Assembly: GCF_016757755.1 (NCBI RefSeq)
Contig: NZ_CP068437.1
Coordinates: 806,001 to 870,000, forward strand
Direction: 5' to 3'
Origin: Shewanella sp. KX20019
GTDB taxonomy: Bacteria; Pseudomonadota; Gammaproteobacteria; Enterobacterales; Shewanellaceae
Length of the DNA: 64,000 nt
This document shows positions 8,839-18,114 of the stretch, in pieces (the first letter of the stretch is position 1; each line of letters opens with the position of its first letter). The notes under the pieces were generated by a model. It did no database searches. It saw only the letters and a program-made list of their open reading frames with translations, and was not told the DNA's origin. The translations under genes were made by a program, and so were the position numbers.

Positions 8839-10116
8839 ATGACCAATGTAATGAAAGTTACCCTCACTCAAGACGCACCCGCTGCTCATTGGGGAAAAGC
8901 CAATGTTACTTTTCAAAACGATGTGGCATCAATCCATGTCAAAGCGGGGGATATTCAGCGTCAAGTTCAACAAGCTGCTCGTAAATTGCAAAGCCAAGGT
9001 GTTGCAGCTGTCGCACTGGAAGGCAATTTATGGACTGTTGATTCACAATGGGCCTTTGCTCAAGGTTTTGCGACCGCTAAAAAGCAGCCACAAATACAGT
9101 GGACTGGCGACGATTCAGCAAAAACATTATTGGCTAACCGTTTAGACAGCGCCAACTTTGCCCGTCAACTGATTAACGAAACGCCAGAAAACTTATCGCC
9201 GATGGTGCTAGCTACTCAAGCTGCAGAATGGTTGAGTGATATTGGTGGCGATAAGATTAGCTACCGCATTATTGAAGGTGAGGCGTTATTAGAACACCAG
9301 TGGATAGGTATTCACGCGGTAGGCCGTGGTAGTGAGCGTTCACCGGCGTTGCTCGAAGTTGATTTCAATCCATTGACTGCTGACGCAGATGTTTCTGTGG
9401 CACTGGTAGGTAAAGGTATTACTTTCGATTCTGGTGGCTACAGCATTAAAGGTTCAGAAGGCATGCTAGGCATGAAATGCGATATGGGCGGTGCAGCAAC
9501 TGTCACCGCAGCACTCGGACTCGCGATTAAGTCAGGTCTTAATAAACGCGTTAAGCTGTTTTTATGCTGCGCAGAAAACTTAATTAGTGGTCATGCTTAT
9601 AAGCTAGGCGACATTCTAACATATAAGAATGGCGTTACAGTTGAAGTGGTTAATACCGATGCGGAAGGTCGTTTGGTGCTAGCTGATGGGCTGCAAGCTG
9701 CATCAGAAACAGGTGCACCATTGATCATCGACGCTGCAACATTGACTGGTGCTGCATTGATGGCTGTAGGGACTAACTACAATGCTATTTTCTCTCCTAA
9801 AGCGGAAGTTTTAGCGTTAGCACAACAAAAAGCGATTGCGGCAGGTGAGCGTGTATGGCCATTGCCGCTAGATCCTTGGCATATGGACAGTTGCCCAAGC
9901 CCTTATGCTGATACAGCCAACAGCCGAGCTATGAAAGGTGGCGGTGCTGGCGGCGCTTCAAATGCAGCGGGGTTCTTATGGCGCTTTGTAGCACCAGAGG
10001 CTAATTGGCTGCACATTGACCTGTCATCAGCTTTTTCTGACTCTGGTGATGCTCTATGGTCAGCAGGTGCTACAACTCATGGGGTATTGACCGTTGCGGG
10101 TCTACTAGAAGATTAA
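8839..10116 (+). CDS. pepB: Aminopeptidase B PepB (M17 family)
   Basis: This cytosolic leucyl aminopeptidase-family enzyme hydrolyses N-terminal residues of small peptides with two metal ions. The active-site stretches are KGITFDSGGYSIK and the M17 signature NTDAEGRLVLADGL, supplying the Lys, Asp and Glu ligands. The N-terminal half is the short variable domain typical of PepB rather than PepA, and 425 aa matches E. coli PepB (about 427). The start at 8839 has an AAGGA Shine-Dalgarno. A hairpin terminator follows. Confidence 0.93.
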   Translation: MTNVMKVTLTQDAPAAHWGKANVTFQNDVASIHVKAGDIQRQVQQAARKLQSQGVAAVALEGNLWTVDSQWAFAQGFATAKKQPQIQWTGDDSAKTLLANRLDSANFARQLINETPENLSPMVLATQAAEWLSDIGGDKISYRIIEGEALLEHQWIGIHAVGRGSERSPALLEVDFNPLTADADVSVALVGKGITFDSGGYSIKGSEGMLGMKCDMGGAATVTAALGLAIKSGLNKRVKLFLCCAENLISGHAYKLGDILTYKNGVTVEVVNTDAEGRLVLADGLQAASETGAPLIIDAATLTGAALMAVGTNYNAIFSPKAEVLALAQQKAIAAGERVWPLPLDPWHMDSCPSPYADTANSRAMKGGGAGGASNAAGFLWRFVAPEANWLHIDLSSAFSDSGDALWSAGATTHGVLTVAGLLED

Positions 10117-10170
10117 TACTGAGCCGCTCATTTAGCGCAATACGCTAGATGCTATAATGCGTCTTTAATC

Positions 10171-10196
10171 AAGCTGCCTTTTTAGGTGGCTTTTTT
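10171..10196 (+). terminator. Rho-independent terminator after pepB
   Basis: An 8-bp stem (AAGCTGCC with GGTGGCTT, two G-U pairs) closes a TTTTTA loop and is followed by a T run. It lies about 55 bases beyond the pepB stop. Confidence 0.8.
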
Positions 10197-10396
10197 ATTG
10201 GTATTTTTAGCACCATACCTTGTTTAATCCACGCTCTTTCAGCAAGTTATACATGTCTTAAGTATATCGATAATATGCTCCTTCGAATTTACATCAATTT
10301 TAAGGCCGTGACTCTGAAAACAGTCTTTGCTAAAACATCATTTGTGTTGCAGTATTGTTAACTATTGAACTTCTGCTTAGTATTGGTTTGCCGTCC

Positions 10397-11314
10397 ATGA
10401 AACTTAGTTTTAGTGAATTCTCGATCGATTGTGAAACAGCAGAGCTGCTTGTTAATGGTGCAAAAATTGCTATTGATGAGCGCAATATTATGCTTATTCA
10501 GTTACTAGCTAAAAGCTACCCTGAATATTGCTTAAAACAAGATTGTTTAGATAAAATATGGGTAGGCACGGTGGTGTCAGATATGTCGCTATCTAAGCTG
10601 GTTTCTGACACTCGGAAAATTTTTGCTAAAGCAGGCTATAGCGGCCCTTTGATCCAGACAGTTCATGGTCGAGGTTATCGGCTCGGACACGAACTGGGAC
10701 AACAGTTATCACAGCTGCAAAACAGTGACAATGTAGAAGCTGGGCACTCCTCTGAAATAGCAGGTAAAGCATCTTCCTCTGCCCCTTTTGTTGAGCGACG
10801 GAAAAAAACTGTAGCGATTTCGTGGTGGGAAATATTTGCCAAAGTATTGATCGCATTATTGCTTGTGTTAGCGATTATATTCCAGTTTTGGCAAGGCGGG
10901 GTTAATAGCGGTTCATCAACAACACAAACAAAGTCACTCAGTTATAGTGAGCCAGCAGGTGCGTTAGGGCGAGTACTTTGGGTTGACGACCATCCTGAGA
11001 ATAACTTGGTTGAGAAAGCCTATTTAGAGAGCAAAAATATAGTTGTTTATAGCACGGTTACTTCAGAAGAAGCACTAATGCTATTATCCATGTATAACTA
11101 TCAGGCTGTGATTTCGGATATGTGGCGCCATGGCGACTCACTCGCTGGACTTAAACTGCTACAAACTATTCGCGCCGCCGGCCATGATACTGACTTTTAT
11201 CTGTACACTTATGTCGAATCGCCAGATGTTAGTGAGGCAATTTTTAAGAGTGGTGGTCAAGCGGTTGTTATAGATAGTGCTGCACTATATGAGTTGATAT
11301 TGGCGCACTTTTAA
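10397..11314 (+). CDS. ToxR/CadC-like membrane regulator with a C-terminal receiver-like domain (305 aa)
   Basis: Residues 1-100 form an OmpR/CadC winged-helix DNA-binding domain, ending in the typical TVHGRGYRL wing. A linker leads to one hydrophobic segment at about residues 143-165. Residues 192-305 then resemble a CheY-like receiver: LWVDDHPENN (acidic pair D197/D198), AVISDM (D241, phosphoacceptor position) and a Thr near YLYTYV. The usual late Lys is not evident. With one membrane span the receiver would lie in the periplasm, where ordinary phosphotransfer is not expected. The ATG at 10397 is preferred to a TTG at 10355 because it starts directly at the winged-helix domain. The gene is monocistronic between terminators and its target genes are unknown. 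Confidence 0.75.
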   Translation: MKLSFSEFSIDCETAELLVNGAKIAIDERNIMLIQLLAKSYPEYCLKQDCLDKIWVGTVVSDMSLSKLVSDTRKIFAKAGYSGPLIQTVHGRGYRLGHELGQQLSQLQNSDNVEAGHSSEIAGKASSSAPFVERRKKTVAISWWEIFAKVLIALLLVLAIIFQFWQGGVNSGSSTTQTKSLSYSEPAGALGRVLWVDDHPENNLVEKAYLESKNIVVYSTVTSEEALMLLSMYNYQAVISDMWRHGDSLAGLKLLQTIRAAGHDTDFYLYTYVESPDVSEAIFKSGGQAVVIDSAALYELILAHF

Positions 11315-11806
11315 ATGTATAAGACAGTTCATCAAAGCTAAATTACGCTAATAATAGTAAGTTGGCTTAGTATTTTGCTTACATAAAGCCTTAACCCCAT
11401 CAAAGTAAAGCCATAAATACAATCCAATCAAAAGTAAAAGTCAAATATATGATTTTGTAAGTTATTGATTCTTTTGCTTTTAAATTTAATTCATAAATTT
11501 TCAAACTAATTCACAGTATCTCAATGGGTAAATTGGGATGCCTATGGTATCTATATGTTTAGTAAGTAATTAACGACTTGGCGCTGATACATGCCGCTGC
11601 GCAAATAGCACCTCTTATAGTTGTTTATGTGTTTGTTATAAAAGTTTACTGGTTTTGGAGGTTATCCGACCATTAACTTAAACTGTATTTATAGTTCTTC
11701 GATTAGCCACCTAGCCTTAGGTGGCATTTTTTTGCGCAAAATCTCATCCTAAGTAGCAAATTTAGACGATTATTAAGCGCCTGTTTTAATGCTTATGGTT
11801 GACAGG
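11315..11806. other. AT-rich intergenic region ending in an orphan terminator
   Basis: No credible protein-coding frame is visible in this 490-base gap. The left half is very AT-rich. The right half ends in a good plus-strand terminator about 390 bases downstream of the nearest plus-strand gene, so either the regulator mRNA has a long 3' UTR or a small RNA is transcribed here. Confidence 0.5.
11706..11733 (+). terminator. Rho-independent terminator without an adjacent plus-strand gene
   Basis: The 8-bp perfect stem GCCACCTA / TAGGTGGC closes a 4-base loop (GCCT) and is followed by ATTTTTTT. It points away from the regulator gene that ends at 11314. Confidence 0.85.
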
Positions 11807-12118
11807 CTAGTCAGCAAAACCATCTTTGATAAAGAGGTGCTTAGTTTGATTGAAGCTCGCTTCGCTACAATTAACAAAATCGATAGCGTATTGAGCATTG
11901 TCTAAGCGAAATTTGTCAGTTTTTGCGATTTCATATTCGTTCATCACGATATTCATAGCTTCCTGAGTCCACTCCGGCTCACCTTTACCGATAATCACTT
12001 CTGGTGGATCGTAGTGAGTCACCATCCAGTCTTGCAGCTCTTCAGCTGAAATTGTCCCTAACTTCCAAGATGATAAAAGATCGGTAAGTTGTACTTTATT
12101 AATTTGCGATATTGTCAT
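11807..12118 (-). CDS. Small acidic hypothetical protein (103 aa)
   Basis: I do not recognise a family. The protein is acidic and mostly helical by appearance, with no signal peptide or membrane segment and a single Cys (FVNCSEA). It begins with an ATG at 12118 and lies on the same strand downstream of thpR, separated by about 107 bases. Its clean codon structure and position between thpR and a terminator favour a real gene. Confidence 0.6.
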   Translation of the reverse strand: MTISQINKVQLTDLLSSWKLGTISAEELQDWMVTHYDPPEVIIGKGEPEWTQEAMNIVMNEYEIAKTDKFRLDNAQYAIDFVNCSEASFNQTKHLFIKDGFAD

Positions 12119-12225
12119 TATTGAATCCTACTTGGCGCTGATGCGGCATAGATTAGCTTAATTTGCGAAAGCGAGAAAGATTAATGCTAATTCCATTAAA
12201 TATGCCTCAGCAATTGAACAAAGGT

Positions 12226-12741
12226 CTAGCTCAATTGCCAAGAGTGCAGTATTGGGTATTCAACGCCATTTTCACCGGTAAACGACTGAAAAAGGTATAG
12301 CGCTTTTGGCTGTATTAATAGTGGCTGAAACTTAACACCGTTGACGGCTACTTTGGCTTTTCTAGACAGTGTTATATGTGGATTATAGTGATGTTCACTC
12401 TGATGTAGCTTGTGCTGCTGCGCAAGTAACTGCCCTGCATTGGCAAGCATCATCAGTTTGGGATCTGATGCTTTGCCTTTAAGGCAAAGTATTTTAGGTT
12501 TCTGCCAATGCTCGATAAGATCGAGTGTGACCTTAAAGCGAGGTTTAGTAATAGCATCAACACTTGATATCAGTGCATCAATTGTTTCACTGCTGGCTTG
12601 GCCTAAAAAAGCCAGCGTCATATGCAGGTTGTCACTAGGCACCAATCTAACGCTGAGCGGCAATTGTTGCTGTATCGCCTCGATCTGCAGTGTTTGCAGC
12701 GTCGTTAGTGAGAAGCCAAGAAACACTCTTTTATCCGTCAT
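12226..12741 (-). CDS. thpR: RNA 2',3'-cyclic phosphodiesterase ThpR
   Basis: This is a member of the 2H phosphoesterase superfamily, formerly called 2'-5' RNA ligase. Both catalytic HxTx motifs are present, HMTLAFLG near residue 43 and HITLSRK near residue 125. The second is preceded by the usual YNP (HYNPHITL). The 171-aa length is typical. It is divergent from hrpB, the same neighbourhood seen in other Shewanella as far as I recall. Confidence 0.93.
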   Translation of the reverse strand: MTDKRVFLGFSLTTLQTLQIEAIQQQLPLSVRLVPSDNLHMTLAFLGQASSETIDALISSVDAITKPRFKVTLDLIEHWQKPKILCLKGKASDPKLMMLANAGQLLAQQHKLHQSEHHYNPHITLSRKAKVAVNGVKFQPLLIQPKALYLFQSFTGENGVEYPILHSWQLS

Positions 12742-12900
12742 TATTTAGACCCGCCCTATTTGTGGAGATAAAATTGTCGCGATAAAAGACCTAGTGTAGT
12801 TTAGCTCGCAGAGGCTTTTAGAGTACACTGCTAGGCAATTATTACTTTCATATGGCAGGTTTTAAGCTGCCATATTGAGCCCCATAACGAAAAGAACCCT

Positions 12901-15405
12901 GTGACTTCACTACCTATCCAGACTTTGCTACAACCGATCCGAGCCGCTTTTAATCAGTGTAATCAAATTATACTGGAGGCGCCGACAGGTGCCGGTAAAT
13001 CAACAGCATTGCCATTGGCGATGCTGGATTGGAATGAAATAGACGGCAAGATCTTGATGCTAGAACCAAGAAGAGTCGCGGCGCGTAACGTTGCCCAGTT
13101 TATCGCGCTCAAGCGTGGCTGCACGCTCGGCAGTGAAGTCGGTTATAGGGTACGAGGTGAGTCAATGGTCAGCCGTGATACTCGACTAGAGATCGTCACC
13201 GAGGGCGTACTGACGCGCATGATCCAGCGTGATCCTGAACTGACTGGAATTGCACTGGTCATTTTCGATGAGATCCACGAACGCCATCTCACTACCGATC
13301 TTGGTTTGGCGTTGGCGCTGGAGATCCAATCGAGTTTTCGCGAAGATTTAAAAATATTGGCAATGTCAGCGACCTTGTCGGGTTTGCCGCTGAATAAACT
13401 GATGCCAGAGGCCGCCACCTTGAGTAGTGAAGGCCGTAGTTTCCCTGTCGAGCAAAGCTACCGTGCTGCTCCCGTGCAATCTTTATGGTTAGATCATATG
13501 GCCAAGGTGATCCTAGAGGCGCTGGCATCGCAAACTGAAGGTTCGTTGTTAGCATTCTTACCTGGGCAAGGTGAGATTAGAAGACTGCAAAATATGCTGA
13601 CATCACGATTGGACGCGGCTAAGTTTAGCATCTGCCCGCTCTATGGCAGTTTGCCGCCTAAGGCGCAAGATCTTGCGATAGCGCCGCCAGCCAAGGGGAT
13701 ACGTAAAGTGGTACTGGCCACAAACGTTGCCGAATCCAGTTTAACCATCGAAGGTATAACCCAAGTTGTCGACTCTGGTTATAAGCGACAAGCCAGTTTT
13801 AACCCAAGAACTGGCGGCACAAGATTGTCACTTAAACGGATAAGCCAGGCATCTGCCGCACAACGTAGTGGCCGAGCAGGGCGTTTAATGGCAGGTTTCA
13901 GCACTCGACTCTGGAGTCAAGAGGAGCATGGCCGACTCATTCAAGCCGACGAGCCGGAAATCGTCCATACCGATCTTATCTCTATGGTGCTTGATGGCGC
14001 CTATTGGGGGGTTAAGTCCCTGAGTGAACTGCCGATGCTGACACTGCCTTCAAAGGCAAATGAGAATATAAGTTGGCAGTTACTCACATCACTTGAAATG
14101 GTAGATAACAAACGCGCGATCACCGCCCATGGCAGGGCTGCTTACGAGCTAGGTTGTCAGCCGCGTTTAGCGCATATGCTGTTAAAGGCTAAAAGTTTAT
14201 CTGCCAGTAATAGTGATGAGGATTTAGCGGTACTCGCCTGCATTATTGCCGGGACATTGGAATCTAGAGGTCGCAGTCGCAAAGGCTGTGACATTAGCCA
14301 TTACTTTGCCGAAGCATTGGCTTCTGAGTCAGCAAAACAGATCCGGCAGTGGCTTAATACGCTGAAGCTAGATTCTAGATCTAGCCAAGCACTTACCACA
14401 ATCGCGCGCCAGGCTGCGAGTGATAATATTGCACTGTTGTTGGCATTCGCTTATCCAGACAGAGTCGCTAAACGGCGCGGAGTGAGTGGTTACCAACTTG
14501 CAAGTGGTTCAGGTGTGGAACTGGCCGCTGATGATGCACTATCTGGTCAAGATTGGTTAGTGATTGCAGACTTTCAAGAAACCGAAGGGCGCAGCAACGG
14601 CAAAGTTTATCTCGCTTGCGCATTGAATGAACAATTATTCACTGGTCAATTATCAGGTTTAGTTGAAACCATAGAGTACTGTGGTTGGGATGACAGTAAA
14701 GGCCGATTTTTTGCTGAAAGGCGGCGTAAGGTTGGGCAGATTTTGCTGAGTAAAACACCGGTAAAAAATCTCGATAAGCGGCTTATTAAAAATGCCATCG
14801 TGGAGCAGATCAGTATTAACGGCCTTGGGTTGCTCAAGTTTGATGAGCGTGTCGAACAGTTGCGCCATCGAGTGGCTATTGCAGGCAACTTAGATCTCTC
14901 TAATGACTGGCCAAAACTTGATGACGATACCTTGTTAGCCCAGTTAGATGATTGGCTTAAGCCCTACTTAGACGATGTGCGCAATCTAGCGCAACTGCAG
15001 CAAGTGGATTGCTACACACTACTGCTTAACCAAATGCCATGGGCGACTCAGAAGCACCTCGAGAGTTTATTGCCGACCAAGTGGCTTATGGCGACAGGCA
15101 CCCATGCCAAGATTGAATATGATGCAGATGGGCGAGGGCGACTAAGCGTTAGGCTGCAAGAGGCCTTAGGTATGCAAGAAAGCCCTAAACTGGCGCAGGG
15201 AAAGTTAGTGGTTACTATGGAGTTACTGTCACCCGCACGGCGACCCTTGGCGTTAACAGCCGATCTCGCCAGTTTTTGGCAAGGGCCTTATGAACATGTC
15301 AAAAAGGAGATGAAAGGCCGTTATCCAAGGCATCTATGGCCAGATGATCCGGCCAACACTCAGCCGACTAAATTTACCAAGAAGAAGACCTTCGCCCAAA
15401 AGTAA
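12901..15405 (+). CDS. hrpB: ATP-dependent RNA helicase HrpB
   Basis: HrpB is a DEAH/RHA-type helicase of unclear cellular role. Motif I is APTGAGKST, motif II is DEIH, motif III is SATLSGL, and the C-terminal helicase half contains QRSGRAGR. The family-specific HrpB C-terminal domain follows, ending with YPRHLWPDDPANTQPT. At 834 aa it is full length. The start codon is GTG at 12901. The gene lies at the left edge of the accessory patch. Confidence 0.95.
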   Translation: MTSLPIQTLLQPIRAAFNQCNQIILEAPTGAGKSTALPLAMLDWNEIDGKILMLEPRRVAARNVAQFIALKRGCTLGSEVGYRVRGESMVSRDTRLEIVTEGVLTRMIQRDPELTGIALVIFDEIHERHLTTDLGLALALEIQSSFREDLKILAMSATLSGLPLNKLMPEAATLSSEGRSFPVEQSYRAAPVQSLWLDHMAKVILEALASQTEGSLLAFLPGQGEIRRLQNMLTSRLDAAKFSICPLYGSLPPKAQDLAIAPPAKGIRKVVLATNVAESSLTIEGITQVVDSGYKRQASFNPRTGGTRLSLKRISQASAAQRSGRAGRLMAGFSTRLWSQEEHGRLIQADEPEIVHTDLISMVLDGAYWGVKSLSELPMLTLPSKANENISWQLLTSLEMVDNKRAITAHGRAAYELGCQPRLAHMLLKAKSLSASNSDEDLAVLACIIAGTLESRGRSRKGCDISHYFAEALASESAKQIRQWLNTLKLDSRSSQALTTIARQAASDNIALLLAFAYPDRVAKRRGVSGYQLASGSGVELAADDALSGQDWLVIADFQETEGRSNGKVYLACALNEQLFTGQLSGLVETIEYCGWDDSKGRFFAERRRKVGQILLSKTPVKNLDKRLIKNAIVEQISINGLGLLKFDERVEQLRHRVAIAGNLDLSNDWPKLDDDTLLAQLDDWLKPYLDDVRNLAQLQQVDCYTLLLNQMPWATQKHLESLLPTKWLMATGTHAKIEYDADGRGRLSVRLQEALGMQESPKLAQGKLVVTMELLSPARRPLALTADLASFWQGPYEHVKKEMKGRYPRHLWPDDPANTQPTKFTKKKTFAQK

Positions 15406-15620
15406 TTTTGGCTGTTCGCTTTTATGACTTTTGAGTTAGTTATCGGTATTTCTAGTGCCAATTTCTAACTCTGTGTTATTTTATAATTATAAAGCTGCGG
15501 TCTTCGGTTTCAGGGTCAATTCTGTTCCTTACAGAATCTGGCATTCCCTCCGTCCTTGGAGATCAGACGGCGAAAAGCGTTCCTCAGTAGTATCTGAACA
15601 TGCGCTTGCCGCAGGCAATT

Positions 15621-15649
15621 GGTCAGCAGCTAACGCATTTATGCCCCAA
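15621..15649 (+). repeat. 29-bp direct repeat, copy 1
   Basis: The segment begins GGTCAGCAGCTAACGCATTT and ends TATGCCCCAA. It is repeated exactly at 16216-16244 in the same orientation, about 595 bases away, inside repeat array I. Confidence 0.85.
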
Positions 15650-15738
15650 TACGTGCTGGCTGCAATATCAGTTATTGCTTTTTCAAATCAGAATCAACGT
15701 CGTGGCGCTTCGCCCATTTTTGTAATCAAGAGTAGAGT

Positions 15739-15789
15739 CAAGGGGCAAAGCGCTTGCGCCCCTTGACAATCCCTCAGCGCCCCGGCGAA
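15739..15789 (+). repeat. 51-bp repeat with strong inverted arms, copy 1
   Basis: The unit starts CAAGGGGC, passes an internal AAGCGCTT palindrome, closes with GCCCCTTG, and ends CAGCGCCCCGGCGAA. It is identical base for base to 57196-57246 and could form a stable hairpin or cruciform. Confidence 0.9.
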
Positions 15790-16061
15790 GTTAAATGCAT
15801 TAGGTACGGGCCTCATACTCCAATAAAAATCGCCTAACGGCTCAGATGGGACATCCATGTCCCCCCGAGCCTGAACCATCATCCCTGATGGCTCTACGGC
15901 ATTTTTATCTGCGCACTTCGGCAACTTCGATGGGGAATGGGTGTTATTCGTTAGCGAGGAAGCTCATGCTTAGAACTATGTTTTCAAATTTAAATCGCAG
16001 ATGCCGAGAGTTTGCGCTTTTATAACCCAGTGCAGATGCGGCTGAGGCCGTAGAAAACAGG

Positions 16062-16087
16062 CCAATTATGTTCCAGACATAATTTGG
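16062..16087 (+). repeat. Hairpin module CCAATTATGT/ACATAATTTGG, copy 1
   Basis: The arms CCAATTATGT and ACATAATTTGG pair around TTCCAG-like loop bases with one bulge. The same module is at 57416-57441. Related modules at 15517, 57483 and 59128 carry TCTGT/ACAGA in place of TATGT/ACATA, a paired change that keeps the stem. Confidence 0.8.
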
Positions 16088-16215
16088 CATTTCCTCCGTC
16101 CTTGGAGGTCAGATGACTTCGTTGAGGCTTCAAGGACCCTTTCTTTTATAAAGAGTTGCGGCGAGCCTCAGTAGCGTCTGCACATGCGCCGACAGCAGGT
16201 CATTGGAACCACTTT

Positions 16216-16244
16216 GGTCAGCAGCTAACGCATTTATGCCCCAA
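16216..16244 (+). repeat. 29-bp direct repeat, copy 2
   Basis: This is an exact copy of 15621-15649 in the same orientation. Confidence 0.85.
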
Positions 16245-16742
16245 AGCGAGTTGGCTCGTGGTTTCGTCAACTCTGGATTCATGACCTTTTGGCATACAAA
16301 AAGTAATCAAATTATGGATGGAAGGCTTGAGCCAAAGGATGGATCATGCGTTGTTCCTATTTTTGAAAATGACACTGCTAAACTTTACTCTGACCCGATT
16401 AACACGATTAACACGATTAACTCACTGACCCGATTAACTCAAGTAACAGCCGCGTTCAACATGCATGATCAATTTGCTGCTCAGATTGTGAACACGCGTT
16501 AGCCCTGGCTACTTAAGTAGCAATGAAGAAATTGAGGCGCGAGATTTAACATGTTGTTTTTATAATGAAAAGCTACCAAGTGTTTTTAGGAAGGGTACCG
16601 GAAGGTTATTCCAAACTAGTTAAACTAACATAACGACTCGAAATGATTTAGTTCGCTAGATGGATAATATCAATGGTGGCCATTTTATTTCGTTGACAAT
16701 TAAATACGAATGTAAACATGACTAATAAAAGGACGTATTAAC

Positions 16743-18002
16743 ATGGGAAACAACAAAAACTACTTCGAAATTAAATGTAATGCATTAAAATCAATAGGTA
16801 TCTCAGATAGAGACATCAGTATCATGGAAGAAACCATCAATGCAGAATTTTCGAGAGGCAATAAAAAGGTAACGATCTCTGACTCTAACAAAGACGAAAG
16901 TAATGGTAATGTTGTTAATTACATTAAGATACCAATAAAAAATGCAAACGAGTATCTAACATTGTTTAGTCATCCAAACAAAGGCTCACTCCACCAGCAA
17001 GTAATAAAATCAATGCAAAGAACAAATAATTTTAATGAATTGGAATTCATTGAAAGCCATAGTGTTCACTCTAAATTACTACACTATATGTATGTTGATA
17101 ATAACGATAAAACGACGGAAGATTTTTTAAATAGACACTACTTCCCAAGAACTATTAATGCTTTTGCTGCAAGAAATGTGAATGTTCCAGATGGGGCAAC
17201 CTTGACTATATCCGGAACAGAAGATCAAGAGCCAGTTTTAGTTGTACTGGATGAGTTGACTATAGGAGATGATGCTTCTATTGAGTGGGAAACCGCAGGC
17301 ACCCTTATCACTGAGAAAACGATATATCCAGAAGTTGAAGCTGGAGGGAATTTCAACAATGATGGCGGTCATGGAGGAGAAGGGGGAGCAGCGTCACCAG
17401 CTCAAAACGGTAAGGATGGCCAAGAAGGAAAAAATGGTGAATCAATACTTGGTATTTGCTCGAGAGACCCTGGAACAGGCAGTCATGGATCTGATGGAAG
17501 CAACGGGGGGAATGGAGGGAAAGGGGGGAATGGAGGTGATGCCTTACCAGTCACTTGGCACTCTAAAGAAATTACTGGAGTAATTAGGGTCTCTGCAAAT
17601 GGCGGCAATGGAGGACTAGGATCAATGGGGGCAGATGGTGGTAACGGAGGTAATGGCGGACGTTCAGGTAATAATCCAGGAACCTGTGCTCCAGTATTTG
17701 GTGGTAATGGTGGTAATGGTGGTAATGGTGGCATTGGCGGAGATGGTGGTGCTGGTGGCGCAGGTGGTAATTTAAATATAACTTTTGACATAGGTATTCC
17801 ACGAATTGACTCCAGTTCTAATGGTGGTAATGCAGGAAAAGCAGGCCAAGCAGGCGGCGGAGGCGTAGCGGGGCAAGGAGGAACTGGTAGACCAACGGGG
17901 GATAATGGCAAGCAAGGCTCTCCTGGCTCACCTGGAGCGGGTGGAGTTGGTGGACATGCAGGGGCTGTAAATATAAATGGAGAGGTAATTCAGAGTATAT
18001 AG
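16743..18002 (+). CDS. Glycine-rich repeat protein with a distinct N-terminal domain (419 aa)
   Basis: Residues 1-140 form a non-repetitive, AT-rich-coded domain with no signal peptide. Residues 141-190 look like a beta-rich linker (VNVPDGATLTISG). Three glycine tracts follow at about 201-270, 286-343 and 360-408, dominated by GGN, GGD and GxY triplets. Short hydrophobic strand-like segments separate them (PVTWHSKEITG, LNITFDIGIPRI, AVNINGEVIQ). Regular GGX triplets with Asn resemble polyproline-II bundle proteins such as snow-flea antifreeze protein and some phage tail-tip adhesins, or loosely collagen. That resemblance is inference; no function is known. An AAGGA site precedes the ATG. It sits between repeat array I and a transposase remnant, suggesting acquired DNA. 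Confidence 0.78.
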   Translation: MGNNKNYFEIKCNALKSIGISDRDISIMEETINAEFSRGNKKVTISDSNKDESNGNVVNYIKIPIKNANEYLTLFSHPNKGSLHQQVIKSMQRTNNFNELEFIESHSVHSKLLHYMYVDNNDKTTEDFLNRHYFPRTINAFAARNVNVPDGATLTISGTEDQEPVLVVLDELTIGDDASIEWETAGTLITEKTIYPEVEAGGNFNNDGGHGGEGGAASPAQNGKDGQEGKNGESILGICSRDPGTGSHGSDGSNGGNGGKGGNGGDALPVTWHSKEITGVIRVSANGGNGGLGSMGADGGNGGNGGRSGNNPGTCAPVFGGNGGNGGNGGIGGDGGAGGAGGNLNITFDIGIPRIDSSSNGGNAGKAGQAGGGGVAGQGGTGRPTGDNGKQGSPGSPGAGGVGGHAGAVNINGEVIQSI

Positions 18003-18114
18003 CTAATTAGGAAAAGAAAAAAAGAAAGGACAGGCACACCTTTTTGTCATTGGCACAATCCTCGACTAGGCTTTTAGTAACATGATTTGTACTGCTTAGT
18101 TAAGGATGGTGCTC

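Larger units (their letters stand above)
15406..16742. repeat. Mosaic intergenic repeat array I
   Basis: This 1.3-kb stretch has no convincing gene; the short open frames in it are composed of repeat modules. It contains hairpin modules that recur at 56.8-57.7 kb and 59.1-59.35 kb: a module like CCAATTCTGT-loop-ACAGAA...TGGCATTyCCTCCGTC near 15517 and 16062, a GAGAGTTTGCGCTTTT module near 16011, and a CGATGGGGAATGGGT module at 15929. It also holds a 51-bp unit at 15739-15789 identical to 57196-57246. A GGTCAGCAGCTAACGCATTT unit occurs twice. The array looks like several generations of nested insertions. Confidence 0.8.

Noticed and set aside
15455..15766. 103-codon plus-strand open frame in repeat array I
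   Set aside because: Its sequence is made of mosaic repeat modules that recur, in other frames and combinations, at 57 and 59 kb; no ribosome binding site or protein similarity is seen.
16203..16502. 99-codon plus-strand frame with tandem NTINTIN stretch
   Set aside because: It begins within a repeat module and the rest is low complexity (tandem ACGATTAAC units near 16400). It is not convincing as a gene, although a degraded gene cannot be excluded.
17483..17911. Proline-rich 142-codon open frame on the minus strand, opposite the glycine-rich gene
   Set aside because: Gly codons GGN read in reverse as Pro codons, so a Pro-rich antisense frame is an automatic by-product of the glycine repeat.
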